64,000 nucleotides of DNA, from assembly GCF_052115445.1 (NCBI RefSeq), contig NZ_JBFRGR010000032.1:1-64000 (forward strand), given 5' to 3'. Numbering within the stretch: position 1 is the stretch's first letter; every line of letters starts with the position of its first letter. A model generated the notes under the pieces. That model ran no database searches, had not been told where the DNA came from, and was given only the letters and a program-made list of their open reading frames with translations. Shown piece by piece: positions 40,323-49,726 of this stretch. Position numbers and translations under genes: made by a program. Source of the DNA: Paenibacillus_E sp052115445 (GTDB taxonomy: Bacteria; Bacillota; Bacilli; Paenibacillales; NBRC-103111).

Positions 40323-43300
40323 ATGGTGAAGAAACAAACGAAGGCTATGCTAATTGCGCTCTTGATGTTTATGCAATGCCTTTATGGGATTACCCTTTCA
40401 AGCCAGGTGAATGCAACTGAGATATCGGGCAGCATCCTAGATAGTGTTACATTAGCGGTATACGATAGTAACGGTCAAGTTGTAACGGGTAATGTGTATG
40501 ACCAGAATGCACAAGCGAAGCTGGATTACACCTGGTCTTTGCCAAATGGTCATGGCTATCATAACGGAGATACATTTACTTTTACGCTGCCGCAGGAGTT
40601 TGTGTTATTCAACAATGTAAGCGGTGCCCTTGTCATAGATAACAGTTCAACAGTAGGGAATTTCCATGCCGATAAAGATAGTCATCATGTGGTGATTACA
40701 TTTAACGAGTTTATTGAGAGTCATGATGATTTGAAGGGAACGTTGAGCTTCCTTACGCAATTCAATAAGAGTCAAATTACAGGGACTACGGAACAAACGA
40801 TTGTGATTCCAATACGTAGCGGCGATCAAATATTTACCATAAAGTTCAAGCCTAACGTAGATTCAACGATTAGTAAATCTGGTGCTCCTCTAAGTTATAA
40901 TGCGAAGTCGATTGATTGGACAGTGGATGTGAACAAGACGTTGGATACTGTTCAGGATGCCGTTGTTACGGATCCGATTATCCAGGGATTAGCTGTTCCT
41001 GTGACGGTTGCCGTTTATCAATTAAATGTGCAACTCGATGGGACGGTCATACAAGGGGTGAAATTGGACAGTAGCAGCTATGCGGTGAGTACCGAGGGTG
41101 GGGTTCTTCGTGTTCAGTTTACGGAGAGTCCAATAACGTCTGCATATCGTATTCAATTTTCAACACCAATTACAGATATGTTCAAGACTTCCTTCACGAA
41201 TACAGCCAGTTTCTCTGGATCTAACAAGGAACCTGTTCAAGCTTCTTCAACAGTTAGTGTATCACGTGGGAACATGCTGATGAAGGAAGCGACGAAGTAT
41301 GATCCAATAACTCAGACCATGGAATGGGCTATCTTATATAACGCTGGAGAAGAGGGGATCTCTCAATCTGAGGCCGTACTAACTGATTTATTTGATAATA
41401 TTCATCAGTTGGTGGGAGGAACAATTCATGTATATAAGGTGACATTGAACAGCAGTGGTGTACCAACACTCGCCGGCGAAGTGCCAACGGATAAATATAC
41501 GGTTTCCTTACTTACGGGAGAGGGGAAAACAGGCTTTAAATTGCAATTTCTAGAAGACATCTCTTCTGCGTATAAAATCATCTATAAAACGAAAGCAACA
41601 GGTCCCATATATGAGGATGGAATTCTTACTAATAAGGTAAGCACAGGAGAAAATAGCAGCACTACGGCTACCAAGCCATATACGCAAGTTGGTATTGTAA
41701 AGACGAGAGGTGATGTTAACTATCAATCGAAGATAGTGGGATGGCAAATCGTCATTAATGGTGACAGTCAGGAAATGGATCACGTCGTTGTAACAGATAC
41801 ATTTCCTAGTAAGGGACTACGGTTGATACCAGACTCCTTAGTCGTAAAGAAAGGGAATGTTATCCTTACTAGTCCAGCAGACTACACCCTTGATAGCAGT
41901 ATTGGCGCAGATGTTGGATTCACCCTGACATTTACCGATCCGATTTCTCAGCCTATACAAATTACTTATGATACTGCGTTCAACCTTGAGTTAGCACTTC
42001 CATTGGGCAGTGCAAATGTATTCACCAATCAGGCGACAATCGACTGGATTAGACAAGAGCAAGCGCATACGAAGACAGTGACAGCGGAGTTCAATCCCTA
42101 CAACGAAGTGAAGAAAAATGGATTTAAAAGCGGTACTTATAACGCAGTGAATAAACAAATCACTTGGAGTGTAGGGATTAATTACAATGGCAAAAGCATT
42201 TCCGAAGCCAAAATTGAAGATATGTTGGAGTCTGGTCAGACCCTGCTTGAAAACTCGTTAGTTATTCATAAAATGCTCATCGCTCCAAGCGGAGGCCATT
42301 CGCTAGGTGATTTGGTGGATCCTGCAAAGTACCACTATGAGGTTACGCCTCAGAAAAAACTTATCATTACTTTTCTTGACCCCATTTCAGAGGCTTATAC
42401 GATCGATTTTATTACAAGCTTAGAGAACCAGTTGATAACCAATCGGGTGTTGAATACAGCGAAGCTATTTGATGGCTCAACCCAAGTGTCTAAAGATCTT
42501 ACAGCAGCTGTTAATATCCCTCATGGTGGGGAATACGTGAGCAAGAACGGTTCACAGAACGGTGATAAGATCAACTGGCAGATTACCGTTAATCAGGGGC
42601 AATCGAAGCTAACCGATGCGGAAATATTCGATACGCCATCTAGCAATCAAGTGTTACTGTCGGATTCATTTCATTTGTTCAGTATGAAGGCAGCTGCCAA
42701 TGGTGATTTAACCAAGGACATTGAATTAGTAAAGGGAGTTGGCTACACCGTTGATATTCAAACAGATGCAACAGGGAATCAGACGTTCCGTTTAAAATTC
42801 AAGAGTCTGATCTCGACAGCTTTTGTGTTGGAATATCAATCTGTCATAGCGGCCCGCGATCAGGAATCTATCACCAATGCTGTCAGTTTCAGCGGAAATA
42901 ATGTACAAACGATTACAAAAGAAACCGTCACAGACATTGTGGTAGGCGTATCCTCGGGTTCAGGCACAGGAAATGGTGTCCGCGGGTCCTTAGAAGTGAA
43001 AAAGGTAGATTCTTCTAACAAAGAGTTACCTCTAAGTGGAGCAATCTATGAGCTTTACCGGAAGTCTGGTGAAACGAAGAATTTAATTCAAACGCAAACG
43101 ACGAATGAAGCAGGTATTGCCTTTTTCCGAGGCTTGCTTGCAGGAGACTATGTGATTAAGGAAACCACAGCACCAAGTGGGTATACTCTAGATGGAAGTG
43201 AGCATCCATTTACACTACAACCGGCAGAGAATAAAAAGGTGACGTATACGAATAGCAAAACGCCAGCATCGACACCAACACCAACATCGCCGCCAACATC

Positions 43301-43583
43301 GACACCGACACCACCGCCAACATCGACACCATCATCAACACCGACACCGACACCAAGTATAACACCAAGTCCTTCTATTACGCCGTCATCTAAGCCTTCA
43401 CCACCGGCTGCGACGGTGCCGTCACCTAAACCTTCCGCTCCTGGTGTGGTGGCTCTTCCCACTATGGAGCCTGCAACATTGCCGGTAACGGGTGAGTCTA
43501 GCCATCTCTATGTCAAGCTTGCTGGCTTAACTTTCGTGCTGTTTGGTATGATGTTAGGAAGGAAAGTTCGGAGGAGACGCTAA
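40323..43583 (+). CDS. LPVTG-anchored surface adhesin with five tandem modules and a Cna-B/SpaA domain
   Basis: A 1086-residue secreted wall protein. The signal peptide covers residues 1 to about 31. Then come tandem modules of about 138 residues marked by a W-x-[IV]-x-[YV]-N motif (Trp199, Trp335, Trp474, Trp615, Trp752) followed each time by A-x-[IV]-x-D, as in collagen-adhesin-type Ig-like domains. A Cna-B/SpaA domain (about 887-980, GSLEVKKVDSS..., GDYVIKETTAPSGY) may form an isopeptide bond. A Thr-Pro/Ser-Pro stalk (about 980-1040), LPVTG at 1053-1057, a hydrophobic segment and RRRR follow. The ATG follows GGAGG at 40305. The upstream sortase should anchor it. The ligand is unknown. Confidence 0.92.
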   Translation: MVKKQTKAMLIALLMFMQCLYGITLSSQVNATEISGSILDSVTLAVYDSNGQVVTGNVYDQNAQAKLDYTWSLPNGHGYHNGDTFTFTLPQEFVLFNNVSGALVIDNSSTVGNFHADKDSHHVVITFNEFIESHDDLKGTLSFLTQFNKSQITGTTEQTIVIPIRSGDQIFTIKFKPNVDSTISKSGAPLSYNAKSIDWTVDVNKTLDTVQDAVVTDPIIQGLAVPVTVAVYQLNVQLDGTVIQGVKLDSSSYAVSTEGGVLRVQFTESPITSAYRIQFSTPITDMFKTSFTNTASFSGSNKEPVQASSTVSVSRGNMLMKEATKYDPITQTMEWAILYNAGEEGISQSEAVLTDLFDNIHQLVGGTIHVYKVTLNSSGVPTLAGEVPTDKYTVSLLTGEGKTGFKLQFLEDISSAYKIIYKTKATGPIYEDGILTNKVSTGENSSTTATKPYTQVGIVKTRGDVNYQSKIVGWQIVINGDSQEMDHVVVTDTFPSKGLRLIPDSLVVKKGNVILTSPADYTLDSSIGADVGFTLTFTDPISQPIQITYDTAFNLELALPLGSANVFTNQATIDWIRQEQAHTKTVTAEFNPYNEVKKNGFKSGTYNAVNKQITWSVGINYNGKSISEAKIEDMLESGQTLLENSLVIHKMLIAPSGGHSLGDLVDPAKYHYEVTPQKKLIITFLDPISEAYTIDFITSLENQLITNRVLNTAKLFDGSTQVSKDLTAAVNIPHGGEYVSKNGSQNGDKINWQITVNQGQSKLTDAEIFDTPSSNQVLLSDSFHLFSMKAAANGDLTKDIELVKGVGYTVDIQTDATGNQTFRLKFKSLISTAFVLEYQSVIAARDQESITNAVSFSGNNVQTITKETVTDIVVGVSSGSGTGNGVRGSLEVKKVDSSNKELPLSGAIYELYRKSGETKNLIQTQTTNEAGIAFFRGLLAGDYVIKETTAPSGYTLDGSEHPFTLQPAENKKVTYTNSKTPASTPTPTSPPTSTPTPPPTSTPSSTPTPTPSITPSPSITPSSKPSPPAATVPSPKPSAPGVVALPTMEPATLPVTGESSHLYVKLAGLTFVLFGMMLGRKVRRRR

Positions 43584-43608
43584 CTTAATCGCGATTGACT
43601 AACGCTAC

Positions 43609-43639
43609 AAATAAGCAGGGGGATGCCCCCTGCTTATTT
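43609..43639. terminator. Long hairpin after the LPVTG protein
   Basis: AAATAAGCAGGGGG (43609-43622) pairs perfectly with CCCCCTGCTTATTT (43626-43639) around ATG. There is no clear T run, but the A/T base of the stem could act as one. Confidence 0.7.
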
Positions 43640-43788
43640 GGTTCTTAACATATGCTTTATAGGATAAAATCGAGTAAATACCTTTCGTAATCCCTACCTG
43701 CAAGATGATTAGACACTCTCACAAATGGAAAAACTAGGATATGAAACTACTAGAGAGCGAATCTTATCGGTCAGGGAGGCAGAAGATT

Positions 43789-44514
43789 ATGATGAAACAA
43801 ATTTTATTAATTACAGATGGTTGTTCCAATGTTGGCGTAAGTCCCGTGATAGCAGCGGCACAAGCACAAGCAGAGGGTGTTGCTGTGAATGTCATTGGTG
43901 TGATTGATCATGGGGAGTTAGGCGTGCTTGGCTCAGAAGAGATTCGAGAGATTGCAGCAGCAGGCGGTGGCATGAGTCGGATTGTTAATTCCGAACAACT
44001 ATCGCATACCGTGCAAATGATGACTCGGAAAACCGTTAATGCAACCATCCAGCATGCTGTGGGCAANGAACTGCAAAGTATATTGGGGATTTCACAATTA
44101 GAGCAATTGCCACCAGAGAAGCGAGCTGAAGTCGTACAAGTTATTGATAATATGAGTGAAACCACGTCGCTACGTGTTGCTCTTTTAATAGATGCAAGTG
44201 CTAGTATGAAGCCGAAGCTTGCCGCGGTACGTGAAGCGATTCATGACCTTTTGCTTAGTTTAAGAGCCCGAAGTGGCGTGAGCGAGCTTGCTGTATTCCA
44301 TTTTCCATCTGCCAAATCGAGTGATCAGGAACTAGAAATGGATCATGGTTGGACGAATCAGCTTGCAAATGTCGACAAGATGTTCTATAAAATAAACATG
44401 AAGGGTACGACACCAACCGGTCCAGCATTGCTGCAAACGTTGCAGTTCGTGACAGAGAAGCCTTTCTCACCAAAGACGACTGAGGAAGGGATGCTGAGTG
44501 ACTACGTGGTATGA
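43789..44514 (+). CDS. yabS: VWA-domain protein YabS
   Basis: A 241-residue protein like B. subtilis YabS (245 residues), a sporulation-linked gene of unknown biochemical role. It begins QILLITDGCSNVGVSPVIAAAQAQAEGV and carries a von Willebrand A metal site LIDASASMKPK with a later TPTGPALLQ. ATG 43789 follows AGGGAGGCAG; the frame is open from 43741. One base is undetermined (44067). It overlaps yabT by 17 bases. The pair follows spoIIE in B. subtilis; here the sortase and adhesin genes separate them. Confidence 0.91.
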   Translation: MMKQILLITDGCSNVGVSPVIAAAQAQAEGVAVNVIGVIDHGELGVLGSEEIREIAAAGGGMSRIVNSEQLSHTVQMMTRKTVNATIQHAVGXELQSILGISQLEQLPPEKRAEVVQVIDNMSETTSLRVALLIDASASMKPKLAAVREAIHDLLLSLRARSGVSELAVFHFPSAKSSDQELEMDHGWTNQLANVDKMFYKINMKGTTPTGPALLQTLQFVTEKPFSPKTTEEGMLSDYVV

Positions 44515-45403
44515 TGAGGCCTTTCGCCCAGGGGCTGTAATTAAGGGGAAGTGGAATGGCCACGTGTATGTGGTCGAACGCTTATTAGGTGCAGGCTCCA
44601 ATGGCATTGTTGCTCTTGTTCGAAGGGGAAACGCTAGATTTGCGCTTAAAGCTGGATATGAAACGGTTGACCATCAGTCAGAGATCAATTCCTTACTTGC
44701 TATTTCAATGAAAGAGAATTCTTTTAAGAACTTTTTGATTGATTCAGATGATATGATGGTTCAAGGGAAAGGAATCTCCTTCTATGTCATGCGATATATT
44801 GAGGGAGTGACTCTTTCTGAATTTATACATAAGCGGAGTCAAGACTGGATATATGTGATCGGCACGAACCTATTGCGGAAGCTCACTGAAATCCACAGGA
44901 GTGGGTATGTATTTGGAGACTTGAAGGTCGAGAATATGATTGTTTCTAACTATGGCGATGTGGACCTCATTGATTTCGGGGGCGTATCACCCAAGGGACG
45001 AGCGATTAAACAATTAACAGAAGTCTACGATCGTGGGTTTTGGAATATGGGGGAGCGGGTTGCGGAGGAAAGTTACGATCTATTTTCATTTGCTATTTTA
45101 CTATTAAAAACACTAGATCACCGCAAACGCTTCGCTGGCTTTATCAAAACTCTCCCTCAAAACCGAGAGTTAGATCAATTAACGTCAATAATGCGGGAAA
45201 ATCCAGTTGCTGCTCAGTTGGCACCTTTTCTGAATAAAGCTTTGCGCGGCGAGTTTAATACGTCGGAAGAAGCGATTGTGGAATGGAAAAAGCTGATTGC
45301 AGGTAAGAAGGTCGCACAGTCGACGCTGAAAATGCCATGGCTTAAAATATGTTTTGCTGCATCTATTTTTATTTGTGGAGCAACGATATATATGTATTGG
45401 TAG
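44498..45403 (+). CDS. yabT: Hanks-type Ser/Thr kinase YabT
   Basis: A 301-residue kinase. The Gly-rich loop is GAGSNG (31-36), Lys51 is in FALKAG, the catalytic loop is GDLKVENMIV and the metal loop DFGG. The usual HRD is replaced by FGD. A single membrane segment ends the protein (LKICFAASIFICGATIYMYW). B. subtilis YabT is a DNA-activated kinase acting during sporulation on RecA and other targets. It starts with GTG inside yabS, so the two are coupled. Confidence 0.92.
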   Translation: MTTWYDEAFRPGAVIKGKWNGHVYVVERLLGAGSNGIVALVRRGNARFALKAGYETVDHQSEINSLLAISMKENSFKNFLIDSDDMMVQGKGISFYVMRYIEGVTLSEFIHKRSQDWIYVIGTNLLRKLTEIHRSGYVFGDLKVENMIVSNYGDVDLIDFGGVSPKGRAIKQLTEVYDRGFWNMGERVAEESYDLFSFAILLLKTLDHRKRFAGFIKTLPQNRELDQLTSIMRENPVAAQLAPFLNKALRGEFNTSEEAIVEWKKLIAGKKVAQSTLKMPWLKICFAASIFICGATIYMYW

Positions 45404-45436
45404 CGCAGGGGAAGAAAAGGCCGAAAGGAATGCGAG

Positions 45437-46864
45437 ATGGATACGGATCTTGTTACCAAAGTGGAACGACGAATTGAGGAAGAAAAGCTTGCAGATGCAG
45501 GGGATGTGATCGTCGTCGCGGTTTCAGGGGGACCTGATTCAGTGGCGCTGTTGCATGTCCTTTTTCGTCTTGCAAATACCCACCAGTGGACGATCGTGGT
45601 TGCCCATGTGAATCATCAATTCAGGGGCGTGGAATCGGATGCGGAAGCAGATTTCGTTGCGGAGCTTGCGGCAGGGCTGGCCCTTCCTTGTGAAATTGGT
45701 GTTATCGATGTTCCTGCTTATATAGAGGAGGCTTCCTTAAATGGGCAAGCGGCAGCGCGCGAGAAAAGATATGAATTTCTCCATNGAGTCGCTGAGCGGT
45801 ACGGTGCACAACGGATCGCTTTGGCCCATCATGCCGATGACCAAGCTGAAACGATGTTGATGCGAATCTTGCGTGGGACAGGTCCATCGGGGCTAGTTGG
45901 CATGCCGGAACGAAGGCGCGAAAAAAAAGTGGAACTGATTCGTCCTTTTTTACGTATATACAAATCAGATATTGTGAATTATTGCGCTCAGCACGAAATT
46001 ACCTATTGTAAGGACAGCAGCAATGAGCTGCGGAAGTATTTCCGCAATCGGATTCGGCTAGATCTTATGCCAATGCTGAAACAGTATAATGAACAACTTC
46101 CAGAGTCACTCAATCGATTGACGGATGTGATGCAAGCTGAGAATGATTATTTGGATGCAGAAACGGATAAGGTTTTTCGCCGAATCGTGACATTTCAGTC
46201 GAACATCTGCCGCTTGAATCGGAGTGATTTCGCCGAGCTTCACGTTGCTTTACAAAGGCGTTTGATTAAATTAATATTAAACTGTCTTTGTTTGGAAAGG
46301 GAACGGCTGGTATTTACACGAATTGAGCGCGTGCGTGAGTTAATGATTAAAGATCAGATGACGAATCAAGTCCTCCAAGTGGATGAACAGATTTATATTG
46401 TGAGAGAATATGGATCTATTCAATTTCAGACCCTTGCACCAGATCCTAAGCCTTATGCTTATGAGATCCGGTTAGCATCGAATGAGCTGGACCTGCCGGA
46501 CATGAACGCCAAATTGATCTACTCATGGATGCCTTTAAGCGCGTATGAGACAGCTGCTTCATCACCAGACCATAATGGCGACGTATTTTTGGATGTAGAC
46601 CAGGTAGAATTGCCGCTTTGTTTGAGAAGCCGCAGATCGGGAGACCGATTGGAACCTCTTGGTTTAAACGGGTCCAAAAAGGTAAAGGATATGTTCATTG
46701 ATGCCAAAATGCCACTAACTCGGCGTGAGGTCATCCCACTACTGGTCGACGCATCCGGACGAATTCTCTGGATTGCTGGATTTCGTAGGTCCAAACACGC
46801 TTTGGTCGGACCAGACACAGAANGTGTGCTTCATATGAAGCTAGTGCTGCAGGAACATACGTAA
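45437..46864 (+). CDS. tilS: tRNA(Ile)-lysidine synthase
   Basis: Modifies C34 of tRNA(Ile2) to lysidine so that it reads AUA. In the 475-residue protein, the PP-loop is VSGGPDSVALLH (SGGPDS at 30-35), HHADDQAETMLMRILRGTG and the C-terminal PRSRRSGD-like LRSRRSGDRLEP follow. Two bases are undetermined (45785 and 46823), the first in a codon that must not be TGA. It lies next to hpt, as in B. subtilis. Confidence 0.95.
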   Translation: MDTDLVTKVERRIEEEKLADAGDVIVVAVSGGPDSVALLHVLFRLANTHQWTIVVAHVNHQFRGVESDAEADFVAELAAGLALPCEIGVIDVPAYIEEASLNGQAAAREKRYEFLHXVAERYGAQRIALAHHADDQAETMLMRILRGTGPSGLVGMPERRREKKVELIRPFLRIYKSDIVNYCAQHEITYCKDSSNELRKYFRNRIRLDLMPMLKQYNEQLPESLNRLTDVMQAENDYLDAETDKVFRRIVTFQSNICRLNRSDFAELHVALQRRLIKLILNCLCLERERLVFTRIERVRELMIKDQMTNQVLQVDEQIYIVREYGSIQFQTLAPDPKPYAYEIRLASNELDLPDMNAKLIYSWMPLSAYETAASSPDHNGDVFLDVDQVELPLCLRSRRSGDRLEPLGLNGSKKVKDMFIDAKMPLTRREVIPLLVDASGRILWIAGFRRSKHALVGPDTEXVLHMKLVLQEHT

Positions 46865-46925
46865 ATTTCGTTCTTCTAGAATGTAAATTTATAAGGATTC
46901 ATAATATAATCTAGGGGGTTCATCC

Positions 46926-47465
46926 TTGTACAGCGACATTCAAGAAGTACTTTACAGTGAAGAACAAATTCAAGGCAAGATCAAAGAATTAGGGGAATTG
47001 CTTTCCGCTGATTACGAAGGTAAGAATCCATTGGTTATTTGTGTACTGAAGGGCGCTTTTATTTTTATGGCGGATCTTGTAAAGCAAATTAGAGTACCTT
47101 TGGAACTTGATTTTATGGCGGTATCCAGCTACGGTCAATCCACGAAATCCTCGGGAGTCGTTAAAATTATCAAAGATCTTGATGTACCCGTGGAAGGGCG
47201 TCATATCCTGATCGTGGAAGATATTATCGATAGTGGGTTAACGCTAAGTTATCTGATAGATGTGCTAGAACGTCGCAATGCTAAGACAATCTCGGTTGTT
47301 GCGCTGTTTAATAAACCGGCACGCAGAACGGTAGAGCTTGAACCTGATTATGCGGGTTATGTGCTACCCGATGAGTTCGTTGTCGGATATGGTCTGGATT
47401 ATGCAGAGAAGTATCGTAACCTTCCATTTATCGGCATATTGAAACCAGAGATCTACTCGAGCTAG
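46926..47465 (+). CDS. hpt: Hypoxanthine-guanine phosphoribosyltransferase
   Basis: A 179-residue purine salvage enzyme that makes IMP and GMP from hypoxanthine and guanine with PRPP. The PRPP loop ILIVEDIIDSGLTL, VCVLKGAFIF-like VICVLKGAFIFMADL and the FVVGYGLDYAEKYRNLPFIG end are typical. It begins with TTG after AGGGGG. The tilS-hpt-ftsH order is conserved. Confidence 0.96.
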   Translation: MYSDIQEVLYSEEQIQGKIKELGELLSADYEGKNPLVICVLKGAFIFMADLVKQIRVPLELDFMAVSSYGQSTKSSGVVKIIKDLDVPVEGRHILIVEDIIDSGLTLSYLIDVLERRNAKTISVVALFNKPARRTVELEPDYAGYVLPDEFVVGYGLDYAEKYRNLPFIGILKPEIYSS

Positions 47466-47499
47466 TGTCATGTTCCGTAGGCGCACTAAGGCACTAAAG

Positions 47500-47529
47500 T
47501 TGTAGCGCTTTACCGGAGTGTGGTAAAAT
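47500..47529 (+). promoter_or_regulatory. Candidate ftsH promoter
   Basis: TTGTAG (47500-47505), 18 bases, TAAAAT (47524-47529), about 34 bases before the ATG. Confidence 0.45.
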
Positions 47530-47562
47530 AATAATTGTGTGCCGTTTGAGAGGAGGCTCGTT

Positions 47563-49524
47563 ATGAATCGAATTATCCGGAATACCGGCTTTTATTTGCT
47601 TATATTTTTGGTTACCGTGGGGATCGTTCATTTCATCAGTACCCAGAATGAACAGAAGGAGTTAATCACTTACGATAAATTCCGACAAGCAGTTGTAAAC
47701 AAAAATGTAGAGTCCGTAGTGTTAAAGTTCGATGGGTATACCTATTCGATTAAGGGTAAGTATATTAACCCGCCTAATGGCGCGGATAAGAAGAGCTTTG
47801 AAACACATGCTCCTTATGAGCCGTTAGTTGTACAAATGATTGAAGCGAACGGCGTACCTTCGGAAGAGTACGGGCCGATGGAACGCGATAGCGTTTGGAT
47901 TAGCTTTCTTACGTCCATTATTCCATTCGTCATTATCTTCATTTTGTTCTTCTTCTTATTGAATCAAGCGCAAGGCGGCGGCGGTAAAGTAATGAACTTC
48001 GGCAAGAGCCGTGCGCGCCTGTATAATGAGGAGAAGAAACGTGTCACATTTGAAGATGTGGCAGGTGCGGATGAAGAGAAGCAAGAATTAATCGAGGTTG
48101 TTGAATTCCTTAAGGATCCTCGTAAATTCGCAGCAGTTGGCGCTAGAATTCCTAAGGGTGTTCTATTGAATGGTCCTCCAGGAACAGGTAAAACGCTACT
48201 TGCTCGTGCTGTTGCCGGTGAAGCAGGCGTTCCTTTCTTCAGTATCTCCGGTTCTGACTTTGTTGAGATGTTCGTCGGTGTCGGCGCATCCCGTGTTCGT
48301 GACTTGTTCGAGAATGCGAAGAAGAATTCACCTTGTATTATCTTTATCGATGAAATCGATGCGGTTGGTCGCCAACGTGGCGCTGGTTTAGGCGGCGGAC
48401 ATGATGAGCGTGAGCAAACACTCAACCAATTGCTTGTTGAAATGGACGGATTTGGCGCGAACGAAGGTATTATCATCGTAGCAGCAACGAACCGCCCTGA
48501 TATTCTAGACCCTGCCTTATTGCGTCCAGGCCGTTTCGACCGTNAAATCACGGTAGATCGTCCGGATATCAAAGGCCGTGAAGCTGTATTGAAAGTTCAT
48601 GCGCGTAACAAACCGCTTGCTAAAGATGTGAAGCTAGATTCACTTTCACGTTATACAACTGGGTTTACGGGTGCTGATCTTGAGAACTTGTTGAATGAAG
48701 CAGCTTTGATTGCAGCTCGTCGTAACCGTAAAGATATTTCGATGGCGGAAGTTGAAGAAGCCTTTGATCGTATTATCGTAGGTACACAGAAGAAAAGCCG
48801 TATCATCTCTGATGCTGAGAAACGTATCGTAGCGTACCACGAAGCGGGTCATGCGATTATCGGTTATCATGCGGAGAATGCGGACATGGTTCACAAGGTT
48901 ACGATCGTACCTCGCGGACGCGCTGGCGGATATGTGATGATGCTGCCTAAAGAAGGCGAAGATCGCATGATGCAAACGAAGAACGAGCTGCTGGATAAAG
49001 TAACTGGACTCTTGGGTGGTCGTGTTTCCGAAGAATTGTTCATCGGAGAAATTGGCACAGGGGCATACAGCGACTTCCAGAAAGCAACGGGAATCGTTCG
49101 TCGCATGATTATGGAATACGGGATGAGCGATAAGCTTGGACCGATGCAGTTCGGCAGCTCCCAAGGTCAAGTATTCTTGGGCCGCGATATCGGACACGAG
49201 CAGAATTATAGTGATGCGATTGCTTACGAGATCGATCAAGAAATGCAAAGCTTTATTCGTACGTGCTACGAACGTGCACGCACAATTCTTACGGAGCATG
49301 CGGATCAGATCCACCTTGTTGCCAAAACATTGCTAGAGAAAGAAACATTGGATAAAGACGAAATCATCGAACTCTTGGAAAAAGGCAAGCTTAACGCTAG
49401 CACGGATGAGGAAGATGTTAAGGTTACAATTCAAGGTCAAAGTCAAGCTAGCGAAAGCAATAAGCTGGAATTTGACAAAGACAAAGAAGTTAAAGAGATT
49501 AAGCCGGATCAAACAGAAGAGTAA
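47563..49524 (+). CDS. ftsH: Membrane AAA+ zinc protease FtsH
   Basis: A 653-residue processive membrane protease for quality control and regulators such as those acting in sporulation. Two membrane segments (about 8-27 and 106-126) flank an external domain. Walker A is GPPGTGKT (204-211), Walker B IIFIDEIDAVG, the second region of homology RPGRFDR, and the zinc site HEAGH (426-430). ATG 47563 follows GAGGAGG; the frame is open from 47539. One base is undetermined (48544; CAA would give the usual Gln). Confidence 0.97.
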   Translation: MNRIIRNTGFYLLIFLVTVGIVHFISTQNEQKELITYDKFRQAVVNKNVESVVLKFDGYTYSIKGKYINPPNGADKKSFETHAPYEPLVVQMIEANGVPSEEYGPMERDSVWISFLTSIIPFVIIFILFFFLLNQAQGGGGKVMNFGKSRARLYNEEKKRVTFEDVAGADEEKQELIEVVEFLKDPRKFAAVGARIPKGVLLNGPPGTGKTLLARAVAGEAGVPFFSISGSDFVEMFVGVGASRVRDLFENAKKNSPCIIFIDEIDAVGRQRGAGLGGGHDEREQTLNQLLVEMDGFGANEGIIIVAATNRPDILDPALLRPGRFDRXITVDRPDIKGREAVLKVHARNKPLAKDVKLDSLSRYTTGFTGADLENLLNEAALIAARRNRKDISMAEVEEAFDRIIVGTQKKSRIISDAEKRIVAYHEAGHAIIGYHAENADMVHKVTIVPRGRAGGYVMMLPKEGEDRMMQTKNELLDKVTGLLGGRVSEELFIGEIGTGAYSDFQKATGIVRRMIMEYGMSDKLGPMQFGSSQGQVFLGRDIGHEQNYSDAIAYEIDQEMQSFIRTCYERARTILTEHADQIHLVAKTLLEKETLDKDEIIELLEKGKLNASTDEEDVKVTIQGQSQASESNKLEFDKDKEVKEIKPDQTEE

Positions 49525-49535
49525 GTTGCAATGCG

Positions 49536-49587
49536 AACTCGGAAATCCGTTGTACACGTTCAGTGTGCACGGAATTCCGAGTTTTTT
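49536..49587 (+). terminator. Terminator after ftsH
   Basis: AACTCGGAA (49536-49544) pairs with TTCCGAGTT (49575-49583), with inner pairing of TCCGT...GTGCACGGA, followed by T. Confidence 0.88.
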
Positions 49588-49602
49588 CAATGTATTTGCG
49601 CA

Positions 49603-49631
49603 TTGACAGGCGATGTGAGAATGTGTAAATT
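49603..49631 (+). promoter_or_regulatory. sigma-A promoter of nadA
   Basis: TTGACA (49603-49608), 17 bases, TAAATT (49626-49631). No convincing NiaR operator was seen. Confidence 0.65.
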
Positions 49632-49726
49632 AGTTGTAAATCTCTAATTTTGTTGCTTTTAGATCATACTACTTTTAGATAGACGATTGAGACGATTCTT
49701 ACGTCCCAGATAGGGGAGGAAGCACC

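Noticed and set aside
43148..43462. Antisense frame of Gly/Val/Asp repeats
   Set aside because: It is the mirror of the Thr/Pro-rich stalk of the LPVTG protein and has no start signals.
45785..45785. Undetermined base giving a possible stop codon (NGA) in tilS
   Set aside because: CGA or AGA would give an ordinary residue; the rest of tilS is intact, so I do not call it broken.
49603..49631. NiaR/NadR operator at the nadA promoter
   Set aside because: TGACA and TGTGA occur near each other but do not form the expected palindrome.
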